From: Lysinibacillus louembei
GTDB lineage: Bacteria; Bacillota; Bacilli; Bacillales_A; Planococcaceae
Assembly (NCBI RefSeq): GCF_033880585.1
Contig: NZ_CP137624.1
Location: forward strand, 3,011,501 to 3,075,500
DNA length: 64,000 bases
Direction of reading: 5' to 3'
Shown: positions 44,607-52,456 of the stretch, in pieces
Numbering within the stretch: position 1 is the first letter of the stretch
Layout of the letters: each line of letters opens with the position of its first letter
Notes under the pieces: model-generated
The model's database searches: none
The model's input: only the letters and a program-made list of their open reading frames with translations
What the model was told of the DNA's origin: nothing
Made by a program: the position numbers and the translations under genes

Positions 44607-44642
44607 ATGGCTGTAGGGATGCGCTCCCTACAGCTTTTTTAT
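44607..44642 (+). terminator. Terminator after opuAC
   Basis: GCTGTAGGGA (44610-44619) pairs perfectly with TCCCTACAGC (44625-44634), 5-base loop, followed by TTTTTT. Confidence 0.9.
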
Positions 44643-44671
44643 TCTACGTTTTTTTCAGTTTATTCTACGTT

Positions 44672-45733
44672 TCACATCTGCACCCAAATTTCATCCTCCG
44701 CATAGACAATGCCTGCCTGCTCAAAAATATGCTTTGTGGCAAATAAAATATCCTGCTTCACCGCCTGCATTTGTCCCCCATCATTTGTGACGATGAAAAA
44801 GCGCACTAATATGCGATAGGATGTTGGGCGCAATTCATCTATATAGACATGAATATTCTCTTTTTCTGTCGCGCTATGCAAATAAATTTCCTTCTGTAAA
44901 TGCTCGCAAGCTTCGCGCAATATCCCCTCGCTATTAGCTGTCGATACATATAAATAAAATTCGCATTTGCGCTTTTCTCGCTTCGACAAATTATAAATCG
45001 GGCGATTCGCTAAATAAGCATTCGGTACGTAAACAAGCCCTTTATCCCCTGTTTGAATAACGGTACTACGCAAATTGACATCCTCGACGATGCCTTCAAT
45101 CTTTTGGTCCTCTGTTGCAATCCAATCACCTATTTGAAACGGCTTATCAAGTGCAACAGACATTCCACCAAAAAAGTGCCCAAGCGTATCGCGAATACCG
45201 AAGGCAATCGCCACACCTGTTAAGCCAATCCCTGTTAGAAAGCCATTAATATTAAAATCCCATAGTGAAGCAATTGCAAATAATGCTGCCACATACACCG
45301 TTACTTTGGCAATGCGCAGGAAAAAAGGCATGAGCACATACTGCTTGTGCTGTGTATAAATGCTATCGGGATGCTCAATATAATAAGAAATGACATCTGC
45401 AAACCCTTTAAAAATAAAAAATAACATCAACGACCAAAATAAATTGGCCGTTTTCGGATTTGTGATAAGCCAGTTATCCAATACAATGGACAGGCTAATA
45501 AAAATAATACAAATTAAAAAGGCGTAGCGAATGGCACTGCTAAATTGCATCAGCACCCTTGCTTCAAACGTTTTACCCCGCTTTTCAAAAAAGCGCCCAT
45601 TCCAATTAATAAACGGCTTCATAATATATCGCTGCACAATGAGCCCTGTAAACAGCAAGCCAATTGCTGCGCTAATCCTTTGTACAGTTACATCCTGTAA
45701 ATCGAGAAAAAATTGTTGAAATGATTCCAGCAT
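44672..45733 (-). CDS. MscS-family mechanosensitive channel
   Basis: A 353-residue membrane protein with four or five helices; the pore-lining helix and the start of the beta domain are seen in FLTGIGLTGVAIAFGIRDTLGHFFGGMSVALDKPFQIGDWI, followed by VEDVNLRSTVIQTGDKGLVYVPNAYLANRPIYN. Such channels release solutes upon hypo-osmotic shock. It is encoded convergently with the opuA uptake operon, so uptake and release of osmolytes are neighbours. SD AGGAAGG precedes the ATG. Whether it senses tension, like MscS, or serves another role is not known. Confidence 0.9.
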   Translation of the reverse strand: MLESFQQFFLDLQDVTVQRISAAIGLLFTGLIVQRYIMKPFINWNGRFFEKRGKTFEARVLMQFSSAIRYAFLICIIFISLSIVLDNWLITNPKTANLFWSLMLFFIFKGFADVISYYIEHPDSIYTQHKQYVLMPFFLRIAKVTVYVAALFAIASLWDFNINGFLTGIGLTGVAIAFGIRDTLGHFFGGMSVALDKPFQIGDWIATEDQKIEGIVEDVNLRSTVIQTGDKGLVYVPNAYLANRPIYNLSKREKRKCEFYLYVSTANSEGILREACEHLQKEIYLHSATEKENIHVYIDELRPTSYRILVRFFIVTNDGGQMQAVKQDILFATKHIFEQAGIVYAEDEIWVQM

Positions 45734-45850
45734 AAATCTAGTCCTTCCTAGTTTAAATAGCTACCACTATAGTAACCGAATTCCTCATACAGCGCATCTA
45801 TTTACAGAAAAAGCTTGCCTTCATTATCAAAAAAAGGATAAAATAACTGT

Positions 45851-45869
45851 ATTGATAATCATTATCAAT
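45851..45869 (+). promoter_or_regulatory. Fur box upstream of ferritin gene
   Basis: TGATAATCATTATCA (45853-45867) is a perfect 7-1-7 palindrome matching the Fur consensus, extended to 19 bases by the flanking AT/AT. It lies about 30 bases before the ferritin start, downstream of a possible promoter (TTGCCT ... TAAAAT, about 45814-45843). Confidence 0.8.
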
Positions 45870-45898
45870 AGCAAAATCATATGAAGGAGGTAACAACG

Positions 45899-46402
45899 AT
45901 GTTATCTGAAAAACTACACAAAGCATTGAATGATCAAATGAATTACGAATTTTTCTCTGCACATGCCTACTTGGCAATGGCTGCCTACTGCACAGACGAG
46001 GCATACGATGGTTTTGCAAACTTCTTTTTAGTACAAGCGGAGGAAGAGCGCTATCACGCAATGAAATTCTACACATTTTTAAGCGATATGGGCTACCGTG
46101 CAACAATCGATGGCTTTGAGCACCCACACAATGACTTCGCATCAGTGCGCGATGCTTTCGAAAAGGCATTAGGTCATGAAAAGGAAGTAACACGTCGCAT
46201 TTACAATTTAATGGACATCGCATTGGATGAGCGCGAGCATGCAACAACAGCCTTCTTAAAATGGTTCATCGATGAGCAAGTAGAGGAAGAAGCAACATTC
46301 GATACACTTATCGCCAAGCTGCGCCGCATCGAGGACGACTCTAATGCGATTTTCATGCTAGATGCTGAATTAGCAAGCCGTACATTTACACCAGAAGACT
46401 AA
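45899..46402 (+). CDS. Ferritin (iron storage)
   Basis: A 167-residue non-haem ferritin that oxidises and stores iron. Ferroxidase ligands Glu17, Glu50 and His53 sit at the same positions as in E. coli FtnA (NYEFFSAHAYL and AEEERYHAMKF), with further Glu residues at GHEKEVTRRIY and DEQVEEEATF. AAGGAGG lies eight bases before the ATG at 45899. A perfect Fur box precedes it, which suggests direct control by Fur. Single gene with its own terminator. Confidence 0.93.
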   Translation: MLSEKLHKALNDQMNYEFFSAHAYLAMAAYCTDEAYDGFANFFLVQAEEERYHAMKFYTFLSDMGYRATIDGFEHPHNDFASVRDAFEKALGHEKEVTRRIYNLMDIALDEREHATTAFLKWFIDEQVEEEATFDTLIAKLRRIEDDSNAIFMLDAELASRTFTPED

Positions 46403-46404
46403 AC

Positions 46405-46439
46405 AAAAAAGGCGTTTTCGATTGTCGAAAACGCTTTTC
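46405..46439 (+). terminator. Bidirectional terminator after ferritin gene
   Basis: GCGTTTTCGA (46412-46421) pairs with TCGAAAACGC (46425-46434), 3-base loop, flanked by AAAAAA and TTTT. Also positioned to terminate the converging anti-sigma gene. Confidence 0.8.
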
Positions 46440-46444
46440 TCTTC

Positions 46445-47719
46445 CTAACGAATTGGTATTTCCAGCTCTGCGCTTCCGTTTAAATAAAGCGGATAGTGCT
46501 GAATATACATTTTAACAGGGTTGGCAAAGCCTTTGTTAAATAGATAGGAGCTTTCACTTTTCTTGCTGTCATCGATTAAAGAAGAGCTTTGTGTCGAATA
46601 CCACTCTTCTCCGTTCGCATCAATTAATGTCGAGAATAGTGGCTTGCCATGCCCTGCCTTCTCTAGCGGATGAATGGCATCAATCGATATTTCGCTCGCA
46701 ATATTCAGCTCGACCTGCAATTCCTCTGGCATATAGAGCACTTGCTTTTGACTAAAATCAACCTCGATATAATCCTTGCCCTTTTCGAGCGCTGTGACAT
46801 TTTCAACAATTAAAGTTAATGATTTTGGCTCACGGAAATAATTGCTTTGCATAAAGCGTGTAAACATCCCACTGCTAATGCCGCCATAGCCAGTCGTCCC
46901 ATTTCTCGTTGTCTCCCATTCCTCTCCCACCTCATCAACTAGGCGCAAATCAAAATCTAAAATGCGCTTGGTATTTGTTTCAGGAATGGTAAAGCTCACT
47001 TCCACACGCAACGGCGAGATTTCTATGCTATTGACGTAAATTTCCTGTCCATCAATGAACAGCTGCTCATTTAACGGATAGTGCTTGCTCTGTGCTACTG
47101 ACTTTGACAGTGTGAAAGGCAATGTAAAGGTCGTTTCGAGCTGATCATTTAATTGCACAAAAAGCTCAAAATCATTGCCATTTAGCACCGTATTTTCGAC
47201 AAAAATAACATCTAATGTGCTTTCCATTATTGACTTATCCTCTGCCCCATCAAAATACATCGTCACACCAGCAGGCAATGCCTCTCCATTTTGCAACAAT
47301 TTCACCTCTGAAAAATTAACAGGCTGCTGCATCACTTCCCCATTGTCAAAGCGATAAGCAATAAGAAGACCGCTTTCATCTGCGACAACGCTTGTAATCA
47401 TCAATTTTTTCCCATTGCTTTCCGCCTCAACTACGATATCCTCTGCGTACTCATGCGCTAAAATATCCTCTATCCCTTTATCATATGTAATCATTTGGAC
47501 AAAGGGTGCAAGCAATGGAATCTTTGCCGCAGCGGTAGCGATTTGTGGTGAAAGGCGGATGCTTGCTGTCAATACGAAGAAAAATAAGGCAGCGACTAGC
47601 ATCAGCTGCAACGTGCGCCTATTTTTTCGTCGTCTTTTAAGTGCTGATAGCCGCGCTTGCTGCAAAGCGGCTTTTGGCACTTTTATTTGTTCCAGTTTTT
47701 CTAGTAGCTCCTTGTTCAT
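46445..47719 (-). CDS. DUF4179-type transmembrane anti-sigma factor
   Basis: A 424-residue protein: a cytoplasmic N-terminus rich in Lys/Arg (LEKLEQIKVPKAALQQARLSALKRRRKNRR), one membrane helix (about residues 36-54), and a large extracytoplasmic beta-rich region starting with a DUF4179-like domain (LLAPFVQMITYDKGIEDILAHEYAEDI, LMITSVVADESGLLIAYRF). It would hold the ECF sigma factor at 47716-48183 inactive. The ATG at 47719 is chosen: it overlaps the sigma stop in ATGA and is preceded by GGAGGAGAGAGG; an in-frame start at 47737 lies before that site. Confidence 0.82.
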   Translation of the reverse strand: MNKELLEKLEQIKVPKAALQQARLSALKRRRKNRRTLQLMLVAALFFFVLTASIRLSPQIATAAAKIPLLAPFVQMITYDKGIEDILAHEYAEDIVVEAESNGKKLMITSVVADESGLLIAYRFDNGEVMQQPVNFSEVKLLQNGEALPAGVTMYFDGAEDKSIMESTLDVIFVENTVLNGNDFELFVQLNDQLETTFTLPFTLSKSVAQSKHYPLNEQLFIDGQEIYVNSIEISPLRVEVSFTIPETNTKRILDFDLRLVDEVGEEWETTRNGTTGYGGISSGMFTRFMQSNYFREPKSLTLIVENVTALEKGKDYIEVDFSQKQVLYMPEELQVELNIASEISIDAIHPLEKAGHGKPLFSTLIDANGEEWYSTQSSSLIDDSKKSESSYLFNKGFANPVKMYIQHYPLYLNGSAELEIPIR

Positions 47720-48183
47720 CCTCTCTCCTCCTTCCAAAAGCTACGCAGCTTTTTCAGCGTCGTATGTATTCTTGATTTCACAGTGCCCTCAGGAATGTTT
47801 TGCCGCACAGCAATATCTTGATTTTTTAAATCCTCTACATATTTTAAATAAATTAGCTCCTGCTCAGCTGGTGACAGCTTTGCAAGCAGCTCAGTCAGCT
47901 CCACCGTTTGCGCGTCATAGCTAACGGGCTCCTGCACCGTATCCAATGTGACAGTTGCTTGCCTCTTATTCTTCATATCTAAGCAAATATTGATTAATAC
48001 ACGCACAAGCCATGTGCTCATATATGCTGGCTCACGCACTTTATGCCGATGCTTTAATGCGCGATAAACAAGCTCCTGATAGGCATCCAGTGCATCCTGT
48101 TCATGACGCATATAGGCATAGGCAATTTTATAAAAGCGCTCCTCCTGCGCTTCTAATAATTGAAGCAAGCTTTCTTCATCCAT
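47716..48183 (-). CDS. ECF sigma factor (partner of DUF4179 anti-sigma)
   Basis: A 155-residue sigma-70 family protein with only regions 2 and 4. Region 2 is about residues 20-80 (KIAYAYMRHEQDALDAYQELVYRALKH, MSTWLVRVLINICLD), region 4 about 100-150 (LSPAEQELIYLKYVEDLKNQDIAVRQNIPEGTVKSRIHTTLKKLR). ATG at 48183 with AAGGGGG at 8-base spacing. It overlaps the anti-sigma gene by 4 bases. A TGAAC-N17-GTCTAA site upstream looks like an autoregulated ECF promoter. The signal and regulon are unknown. Confidence 0.88.
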   Translation of the reverse strand: MDEESLLQLLEAQEERFYKIAYAYMRHEQDALDAYQELVYRALKHRHKVREPAYMSTWLVRVLINICLDMKNKRQATVTLDTVQEPVSYDAQTVELTELLAKLSPAEQELIYLKYVEDLKNQDIAVRQNIPEGTVKSRIHTTLKKLRSFWKEERG

Positions 48184-48203
48184 CGATTGCACCCCCTTAT
48201 GTA

Positions 48204-48232
48204 TTAGACTGTTCTACCTTATAAATCGTTCA
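48204..48232 (-). promoter_or_regulatory. Candidate ECF-type promoter (autoregulation)
   Basis: Minus strand TGAACG (48227-48232), 17-base spacer, GTCTAA (48204-48209), 20 bases before the sigma start. TGAAC/CGTC-like elements are typical of ECF promoters, and such genes usually activate themselves. Confidence 0.5.
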
Positions 48233-48256
48233 GAAATTTTTTCAGAGAACGAATGT

Positions 48257-48285
48257 TTGCGTTTATGATAATAATTTGCTATAAT
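48257..48285 (+). promoter_or_regulatory. Strong sigma-A promoter
   Basis: TTGCGT (48257-48262), 17 bases, TATAAT (48280-48285). The transcript would start near 48292 and meet two terminators before the next gene at 48501. Confidence 0.7.
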
Positions 48286-48291
48286 AACTAT

Positions 48292-48368
48292 GTACTGAGT
48301 CACCCTTTCAAGTAAAGGATTTAAGGAGCCATCCAGAAAGTGAACTTTCCGGATGGCTCCGCTTTTTT
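48292..48368 (+). ncRNA. Candidate ~75-nt small RNA or leader RNA
   Basis: From the TATAAT promoter to the first terminator. It contains a small hairpin (CCTTT/AAAGG, 48304-48318) and the 16-bp terminator hairpin GGAGCCATCC...GGATGGCTCC (48325-48360) followed by CTTTTTT. No reading frame with a ribosome binding site. Either a small RNA or the 5' part of an attenuated leader for the sigma gene at 48501. Confidence 0.45.
48325..48368 (+). terminator. First of two tandem terminators
   Basis: Left arm 48325-48340, right arm 48345-48360, 16 bp with one mismatch, GTGAA-type loop, followed by GCTTTTTT. Confidence 0.88.
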
Positions 48369-48410
48369 ACATAGTCAATTTTTGATTAAAATTGTCACCA
48401 TCCTCGTCGC

Positions 48411-48455
48411 AAAGGGTGCGTCCCAAAATGACTTTTCGGACGCACCCCTTTTTTG
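48411..48455 (+). terminator. Second of two tandem terminators
   Basis: GGGTGCGTCC (48414-48423) pairs with GGACGCACCC (48438-48447), with inner AAAA/TTTT, then CTTTTTT. A smaller AT-rich hairpin (CAATTTT/AAAATTG) sits between the two terminators at 48376-48394. Confidence 0.88.
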
Positions 48456-48500
48456 TTTACTTTTTTCCACTTCAATCGTTATATAGGCAGGAGGGGCGAT

Positions 48501-49016
48501 ATGGATGAATTATATAACAGACAGCTACAGGAAAAACTGCTTGCCATTTATAAAACACTGTTAACAATGGGTGCTAATAAAGAGGACGCAGAGGATGTCG
48601 TGCAGGAAACAGCCATTCAATTTATTCAATACATCGATGGTATTTCCCCAAATGAAGCAAGCGCTTGGCTCTATAAAGTAGCGATACATAAATATTACGA
48701 TTTACTGAAAAAGTCACGGTCACAGCACAAGTACCTGATCTCCTTTAGATTAGAGGATTTATTAGAGCTACATACTCCCGAAACGATTATTATGCAACAG
48801 GAGCTACAGCAAGAAATCGTCACACAGCTTTCGTCTCTTTCGGATAAGGAGGCACAGCTTATTTTATTAAAATATAGTGCTGACCTGTCATTAAAGGATA
48901 TCGCTACATTGTTTGGCACGACAGACAAAACAATAAAAACCCAGCTAGCGCGAGCAAAAAGCAAGCTCAAACAACGATTACAGGAGGTTTATAATGGAGG
49001 AAAAATCAATTTTTGA
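48501..49016 (+). CDS. ECF sigma factor
   Basis: A 171-residue ECF sigma: region 2 (about residues 20-75; GANKEDAEDVVQETAIQFIQY, ASAWLYKVAIHKYYDLLKK) and region 4 (about 105-160; SLSDKEAQLILLKYSADLSLKDIATLFGTTDKTIKTQLARAKSKLK). ATG at 48501 after GGAGGGGCGAT; a longer frame from 48453 has no ribosome binding site. It overlaps the downstream regulator gene by 23 bases, a strong sign of coupled translation. The partner carries Sigma_reg-type domains, so this resembles the SigM-YhdL arrangement. Confidence 0.87.
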   Translation: MDELYNRQLQEKLLAIYKTLLTMGANKEDAEDVVQETAIQFIQYIDGISPNEASAWLYKVAIHKYYDLLKKSRSQHKYLISFRLEDLLELHTPETIIMQQELQQEIVTQLSSLSDKEAQLILLKYSADLSLKDIATLFGTTDKTIKTQLARAKSKLKQRLQEVYNGGKINF

Positions 49017-49941
49017 ACGTGAGGATGACTTTTCAAGCTTAGTGAAAACAGCAAAACGCAAATCATTGAAAAAAACGATTTGCATTTCAGTGCTTGTCAC
49101 ACTAATTGTTATAGCTTTATTATGGGGCGCACTTGCCGCAAGTATTTATTTGATGAATAAACGAATTGATGCACAGTTGGAAGGATTTCAAAACGAAATG
49201 TATGTACAAGGAGCCAATATAGAATCGAATGCAACAAGCTTCGATAACTTTTTAGTCGCAACTAAAACGTCCTCCAAGCTTTATAAGCGAGTTGGTCCAC
49301 ACTTAATCGATTGGGGCTCCTATGATTATTTTCATACCATTTTAGGCGCACAAACTGTGCTCCAAGCAAATAGCGCTATGGCGATCAATGATGCTGCCAC
49401 TTATATGAAGAATCAACGTGCGTTGACCTTCCATGTACCAACAGAGGCAACAGATAAAAATGATTTGGACTATATTGTAAGCTTACCAGACTTCTACAAT
49501 ATTGAAGTAGCCATCTCCTTTCAGGAGCTTTTACCTTTAAGCGAGGTGCAGGCACAATTTCCCACAACACAATGGGCTTGGCTGCTTGATGAGGGCATCT
49601 ACACTGAAATTGAAGATGCAAAAAAGGCAGAGGCAGAAGCCCCTCCTGAATTAAGAACAGTGCAGCCAAAGGATTTTAGCGCAGTATCCGATACACGCAC
49701 ATATGGCTTTTCCATTTGGCATGACGCAGGCTTGATACAAGCAGCTGAGCTGTTCAAGGAGCAGCTCGCCTATCGACAAGGCTATTCAATAGATATTGTG
49801 CGCGGTTTAATCGGTGAACAGGAGCCAAAGGATTGGTCAATTGCTGGGGTTGTATTAACAGGAACGCCAAAGGAGCTTCTACCTTATTTACAGCAAAATA
49901 GCGTGCGCACTGTGCGCGTTGGCGTTGTTATACCATATTAA
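48994..49941 (+). CDS. Anti-sigma factor with sigma-regulator domains (YhdL-like)
   Basis: A 315-residue membrane protein: cytoplasmic N-terminus (MEEKSIFEREDDFSSLVKTAKRKS), one membrane helix (about residues 31-53), then an extracellular part of two domains (about 60-200 and 205-310) recalling the Sigma_reg_N and Sigma_reg_C domains of YhdL. YHFIL-like NYF...IGAQTVLQANSAM and FSIWHDAGLIQAAELFKEQLAYRQGY are visible. It probably restrains the sigma factor encoded just upstream. GGAGG lies before its ATG within the sigma gene. Confidence 0.82.
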   Translation: MEEKSIFEREDDFSSLVKTAKRKSLKKTICISVLVTLIVIALLWGALAASIYLMNKRIDAQLEGFQNEMYVQGANIESNATSFDNFLVATKTSSKLYKRVGPHLIDWGSYDYFHTILGAQTVLQANSAMAINDAATYMKNQRALTFHVPTEATDKNDLDYIVSLPDFYNIEVAISFQELLPLSEVQAQFPTTQWAWLLDEGIYTEIEDAKKAEAEAPPELRTVQPKDFSAVSDTRTYGFSIWHDAGLIQAAELFKEQLAYRQGYSIDIVRGLIGEQEPKDWSIAGVVLTGTPKELLPYLQQNSVRTVRVGVVIPY

Positions 49942-49951
49942 GGAGGAATGC

Positions 49952-50344
49952 ATGATGAAACCTTTTGCCTTCGCATTATTGACTGCCGCTCTGTTCTTCG
50001 GCGGCTTTTGGATTTCATTTCAACAGTTTCCTGAAAAATTTATGATGATGGTAAGTATGGTTATCTTTTTACACCTTGCAGGGCTATTGCTGATTCAGCT
50101 TACAGGAAATGCAGCACAAATGGCTTATTTAACGCTCTTCGTTGTGCTTATTTTCACCCCGTGCTTTATGACATGGGCAGAGCTGCTTGAGCTAACTAAA
50201 AAAATGACGCAGACAGCTATCACACGTGCATTCATTACATTACCAGCCGCCTATATTATGTTATTTATCACTGTTGTTCTTTCATATAATCATTATTTAG
50301 GTCGGGAACATAAGCATCACGATATAAAAAGAAAAAATAAGTAA
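49952..50344 (+). CDS. Four-helix membrane protein, unknown
   Basis: About 130 residues with four membrane helices (roughly 3-25, 30-52, 60-82, 95-117), ending in a charged EHKHHDIKRKNK tail. ATG at 49952 (or 49955) follows AAGGAGG. It lies 10 bases after the anti-sigma gene, so it may belong to the sigma operon as an additional regulator or as a target. No family recognised. Confidence 0.6.
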   Translation: MMKPFAFALLTAALFFGGFWISFQQFPEKFMMMVSMVIFLHLAGLLLIQLTGNAAQMAYLTLFVVLIFTPCFMTWAELLELTKKMTQTAITRAFITLPAAYIMLFITVVLSYNHYLGREHKHHDIKRKNK

Positions 50345-50364
50345 CTTTCATGAGGAGAACCTAT

Positions 50365-50616
50365 TTGAACAAATATAGTGTTTTTTTACTTGCTACTGTC
50401 GTCATCTTCGTTGCTCTGTTTTTTACAATGTTGAATGGAATTTCGTTAGGTAAGCCATATTTTCTTTCCATGTTTGTGTTCTCTCTATTAGGAATCATTT
50501 TAGGATTCAAAGCCAAAAAAGGCTTCTTGAAATGGCTACTAATCATACTTAACATAATTGCAAGTAATGTAATCGGCTATATTACATTGCTTGCTTATAG
50601 TATTGCCGAAAGTTAA
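50365..50616 (+). CDS. Small membrane protein, unknown
   Basis: About 83 residues with three membrane helices (LLATVVIFVALFF, FLSMFVFSLLGIILG, LLIILNIIASNVIGYI). I use TTG at 50365, seven bases after GAGGAG, giving MNKYSVFLL; an ATG at 50350 comes before that site. It follows the preceding membrane gene by 20 bases. Function unknown. Confidence 0.55.
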   Translation: MNKYSVFLLATVVIFVALFFTMLNGISLGKPYFLSMFVFSLLGIILGFKAKKGFLKWLLIILNIIASNVIGYITLLAYSIAES

Positions 50617-50644
50617 TGAATGGGTTGTAGCTTGCTGAAACAAT

Positions 50645-50687
50645 ACATAGAGGACGTATCTGAAAAAATCAGATATGTCCTCTATTT
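50645..50687. terminator. Bidirectional terminator
   Basis: ATAGAGGAC-G-TATCTGA (50647-50663) pairs with TCAGATA-T-GTCCTCTAT (50669-50685). The right arm contains the end of the converging dehydrogenase gene. Confidence 0.65.
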
Positions 50688-51310
50688 TCGTCTAATAAAT
50701 TTTGTAAAAAGACCTCACAGCGTGCGATATCGCCTTTAGCTAACCAATCAAATAGCTCTGGTCGCAGCGTTTCCTTTAAGGCATAGCGCTTAGCAGTAGG
50801 CTCTGTTATATGGTGAATAATTTGCGTGCGACAATGCTTTAAAAATTCAATGTATTGTGCATAGCTATCATCAAACTGTGTCTCTAGCTCCTTTTTTAGC
50901 TTTTTTGTATAGCCCGGACTAGCCCCTGAAGTCGAAATGGCCAATACTAAATCACCACGTCGGATAACGGCAGGTGTAATAAAATCATTTCGCCCTTTCG
51001 CATCGACGCGCGATAGATGCTGCCATGGTGCTGTCGCCGCCTCTACCGCCTCATTTACTGCTTTGCTATCTGTTGCCGCAAAAATAAGCACAGCTTCATT
51101 CACATCATGTGGCTCGAACATTTTCTCATGCCATTTAACATGTCCCGCTTTTACATATGCTATAAGCTCCTCTGTCAGCTTTGGACTAATGATGTAGATG
51201 TGTGCCTTTGCTGGTAATAACGACCTCACTTTTTGCGTCGCGACCTTCCCTCCACCAACAATGACTACTTTTTTATTTTCAATGTTTAGTAACGCAGGAA
51301 AATAAGCCAT
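50669..51310 (-). CDS. Precorrin-2 dehydrogenase / sirohydrochlorin ferrochelatase-type (siroheme pathway)
   Basis: A 213-residue NAD-binding protein similar to the N-terminal part of CysG, Met8 and YlnF. It oxidises precorrin-2 to sirohydrochlorin in siroheme synthesis. N-terminal YFPALLNIENKKVVIVGGGKVATQKVRSLL is the Rossmann GGG motif; FAATDSKAVNEAV, FITPAVIRRGDLVLAISTSGASPGYTKKL is the conserved core. The ATG at 51310 (MAYFPALL) is preferred behind GGGTGAGAGA. No methyltransferase or chelatase neighbour is present, so it acts with enzymes encoded elsewhere. Confidence 0.9.
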   Translation of the reverse strand: MAYFPALLNIENKKVVIVGGGKVATQKVRSLLPAKAHIYIISPKLTEELIAYVKAGHVKWHEKMFEPHDVNEAVLIFAATDSKAVNEAVEAATAPWQHLSRVDAKGRNDFITPAVIRRGDLVLAISTSGASPGYTKKLKKELETQFDDSYAQYIEFLKHCRTQIIHHITEPTAKRYALKETLRPELFDWLAKGDIARCEVFLQNLLDENRGHI

Positions 51311-51409
51311 TCTCTCACCCTTTAACATGATATATTTCCTTCACACTATATCACGTTTGGCTAGTCATTTCATTTCCAGTATAATGAAAATTAAAAGGAG
51401 TTGTTCCAT

Positions 51410-52429
51410 GTGACCATATTACAGACAAGAAAAAACTGGCTCTGGCTATTTTTAATGCTCGTTCTATTGACAAATATGATGCTCTATAGCACATCGTTTG
51501 GGCATACGATTATCCCGCAAGAATCGAACGGTGTTGTCCTTGGCTCATTAATTGATTTCATCATCATTGCACCACTCGTTTTTATGCTAGCCAAAAAGAA
51601 ATTTAGCATAAAATTAATGATCGGCTTAATGGCAGCAGGCTGTGTACTAGCCCGTCTTATCATCCCGCAAACGATGCTAGCACCCTATTCCAGCTTCACG
51701 GCGTTTGGCATCGCTGCTGAAATCATTATTGTTGCTTTTGAGATGCTAGTCATTAGCTCCTTTATTTTGTACTTACCGAAAATTATTAAATCGACACGCA
51801 CAAGCGATATGCCGCTGTTGTTTGCTTTTCCACAGGCTGTCGATCAGCATATCAAGCGACGCCCAATGCTTCACGTGCTGTGCTCAGAGCTGCTGATGTT
51901 TTACTATGCCTTATTTAGCTGGCGTCAACAGGCTCCTGCTGGCTACACGCTGCATAAAAAAACGAGCTATATCGCCTTTCAATTCATGATGATCCATGCC
52001 ATCGTCATTGAAACATTAGGCATCCATTGGTGGCTGCACAGTAAATATCCGATTGTGTCTGTTATTTTACTTGCGCTCAATATCTATTCAGTGCTATTTT
52101 TCCTAGCAGATTTGCAGGCGATGCGCTTAAATCCTGCTCAAATTCGCAACGGAACACTTTATGTATCACTCGGCTTAATGAAACGCGCAAAAATTCCACT
52201 AAGCCAAATCACACAAATGACGACAAATGTCTCGGAAGAAAAGCTACCAAAGAATATCGCACAATTTATCGTCAAAGACTTTGAAGCAGGAAAACCAAGT
52301 GTTATTCTGCACTGTGACAAGCCAGTTGCCATCACTTTGCCATTTGGCATCGAAAAGCATTATCATCAAATCGCTATTAAAGTCGATGATGCACCAGCAT
52401 TTATCGAGGAATTAAAAACAGGTGTGTGA
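51410..52429 (+). CDS. Membrane protein with cytoplasmic beta-domain, unknown
   Basis: About 339 residues: some six membrane helices in the first 245 residues (LWLFLMLVLLTNMMLYS, LIDFIIIAPLVFMLA, LMIGLMAAGCVLARLI, AEIIIVAFEMLVISSFIL, FMMIHAIVIETLGIHWWL, VILLALNIYSVLFFLADL) and a C-terminal strand-rich domain (LNPAQIRNGTLYVSLGLMKRAKIPLSQIT) resembling bacterial PH-like domains. I use the GTG at 51410, nine bases after AAAGGAG. No family recognised with confidence. Divergent from the siroheme gene. Confidence 0.7.
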   Translation: MTILQTRKNWLWLFLMLVLLTNMMLYSTSFGHTIIPQESNGVVLGSLIDFIIIAPLVFMLAKKKFSIKLMIGLMAAGCVLARLIIPQTMLAPYSSFTAFGIAAEIIIVAFEMLVISSFILYLPKIIKSTRTSDMPLLFAFPQAVDQHIKRRPMLHVLCSELLMFYYALFSWRQQAPAGYTLHKKTSYIAFQFMMIHAIVIETLGIHWWLHSKYPIVSVILLALNIYSVLFFLADLQAMRLNPAQIRNGTLYVSLGLMKRAKIPLSQITQMTTNVSEEKLPKNIAQFIVKDFEAGKPSVILHCDKPVAITLPFGIEKHYHQIAIKVDDAPAFIEELKTGV

Positions 52430-52452
52430 ACGAAACGCTGTTCACACACCCT
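52419..52452 (-). terminator. Hairpin between converging genes
   Basis: GGTGTGTGAAC (52421-52431) pairs perfectly with GTTCACACACC (52440-52450). It contains the stop of the plus-strand gene; on the minus strand TGTTTTTAA follows, so it also terminates the lipoprotein gene. Confidence 0.65.
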
Positions 52453-52456
52453 CCCC

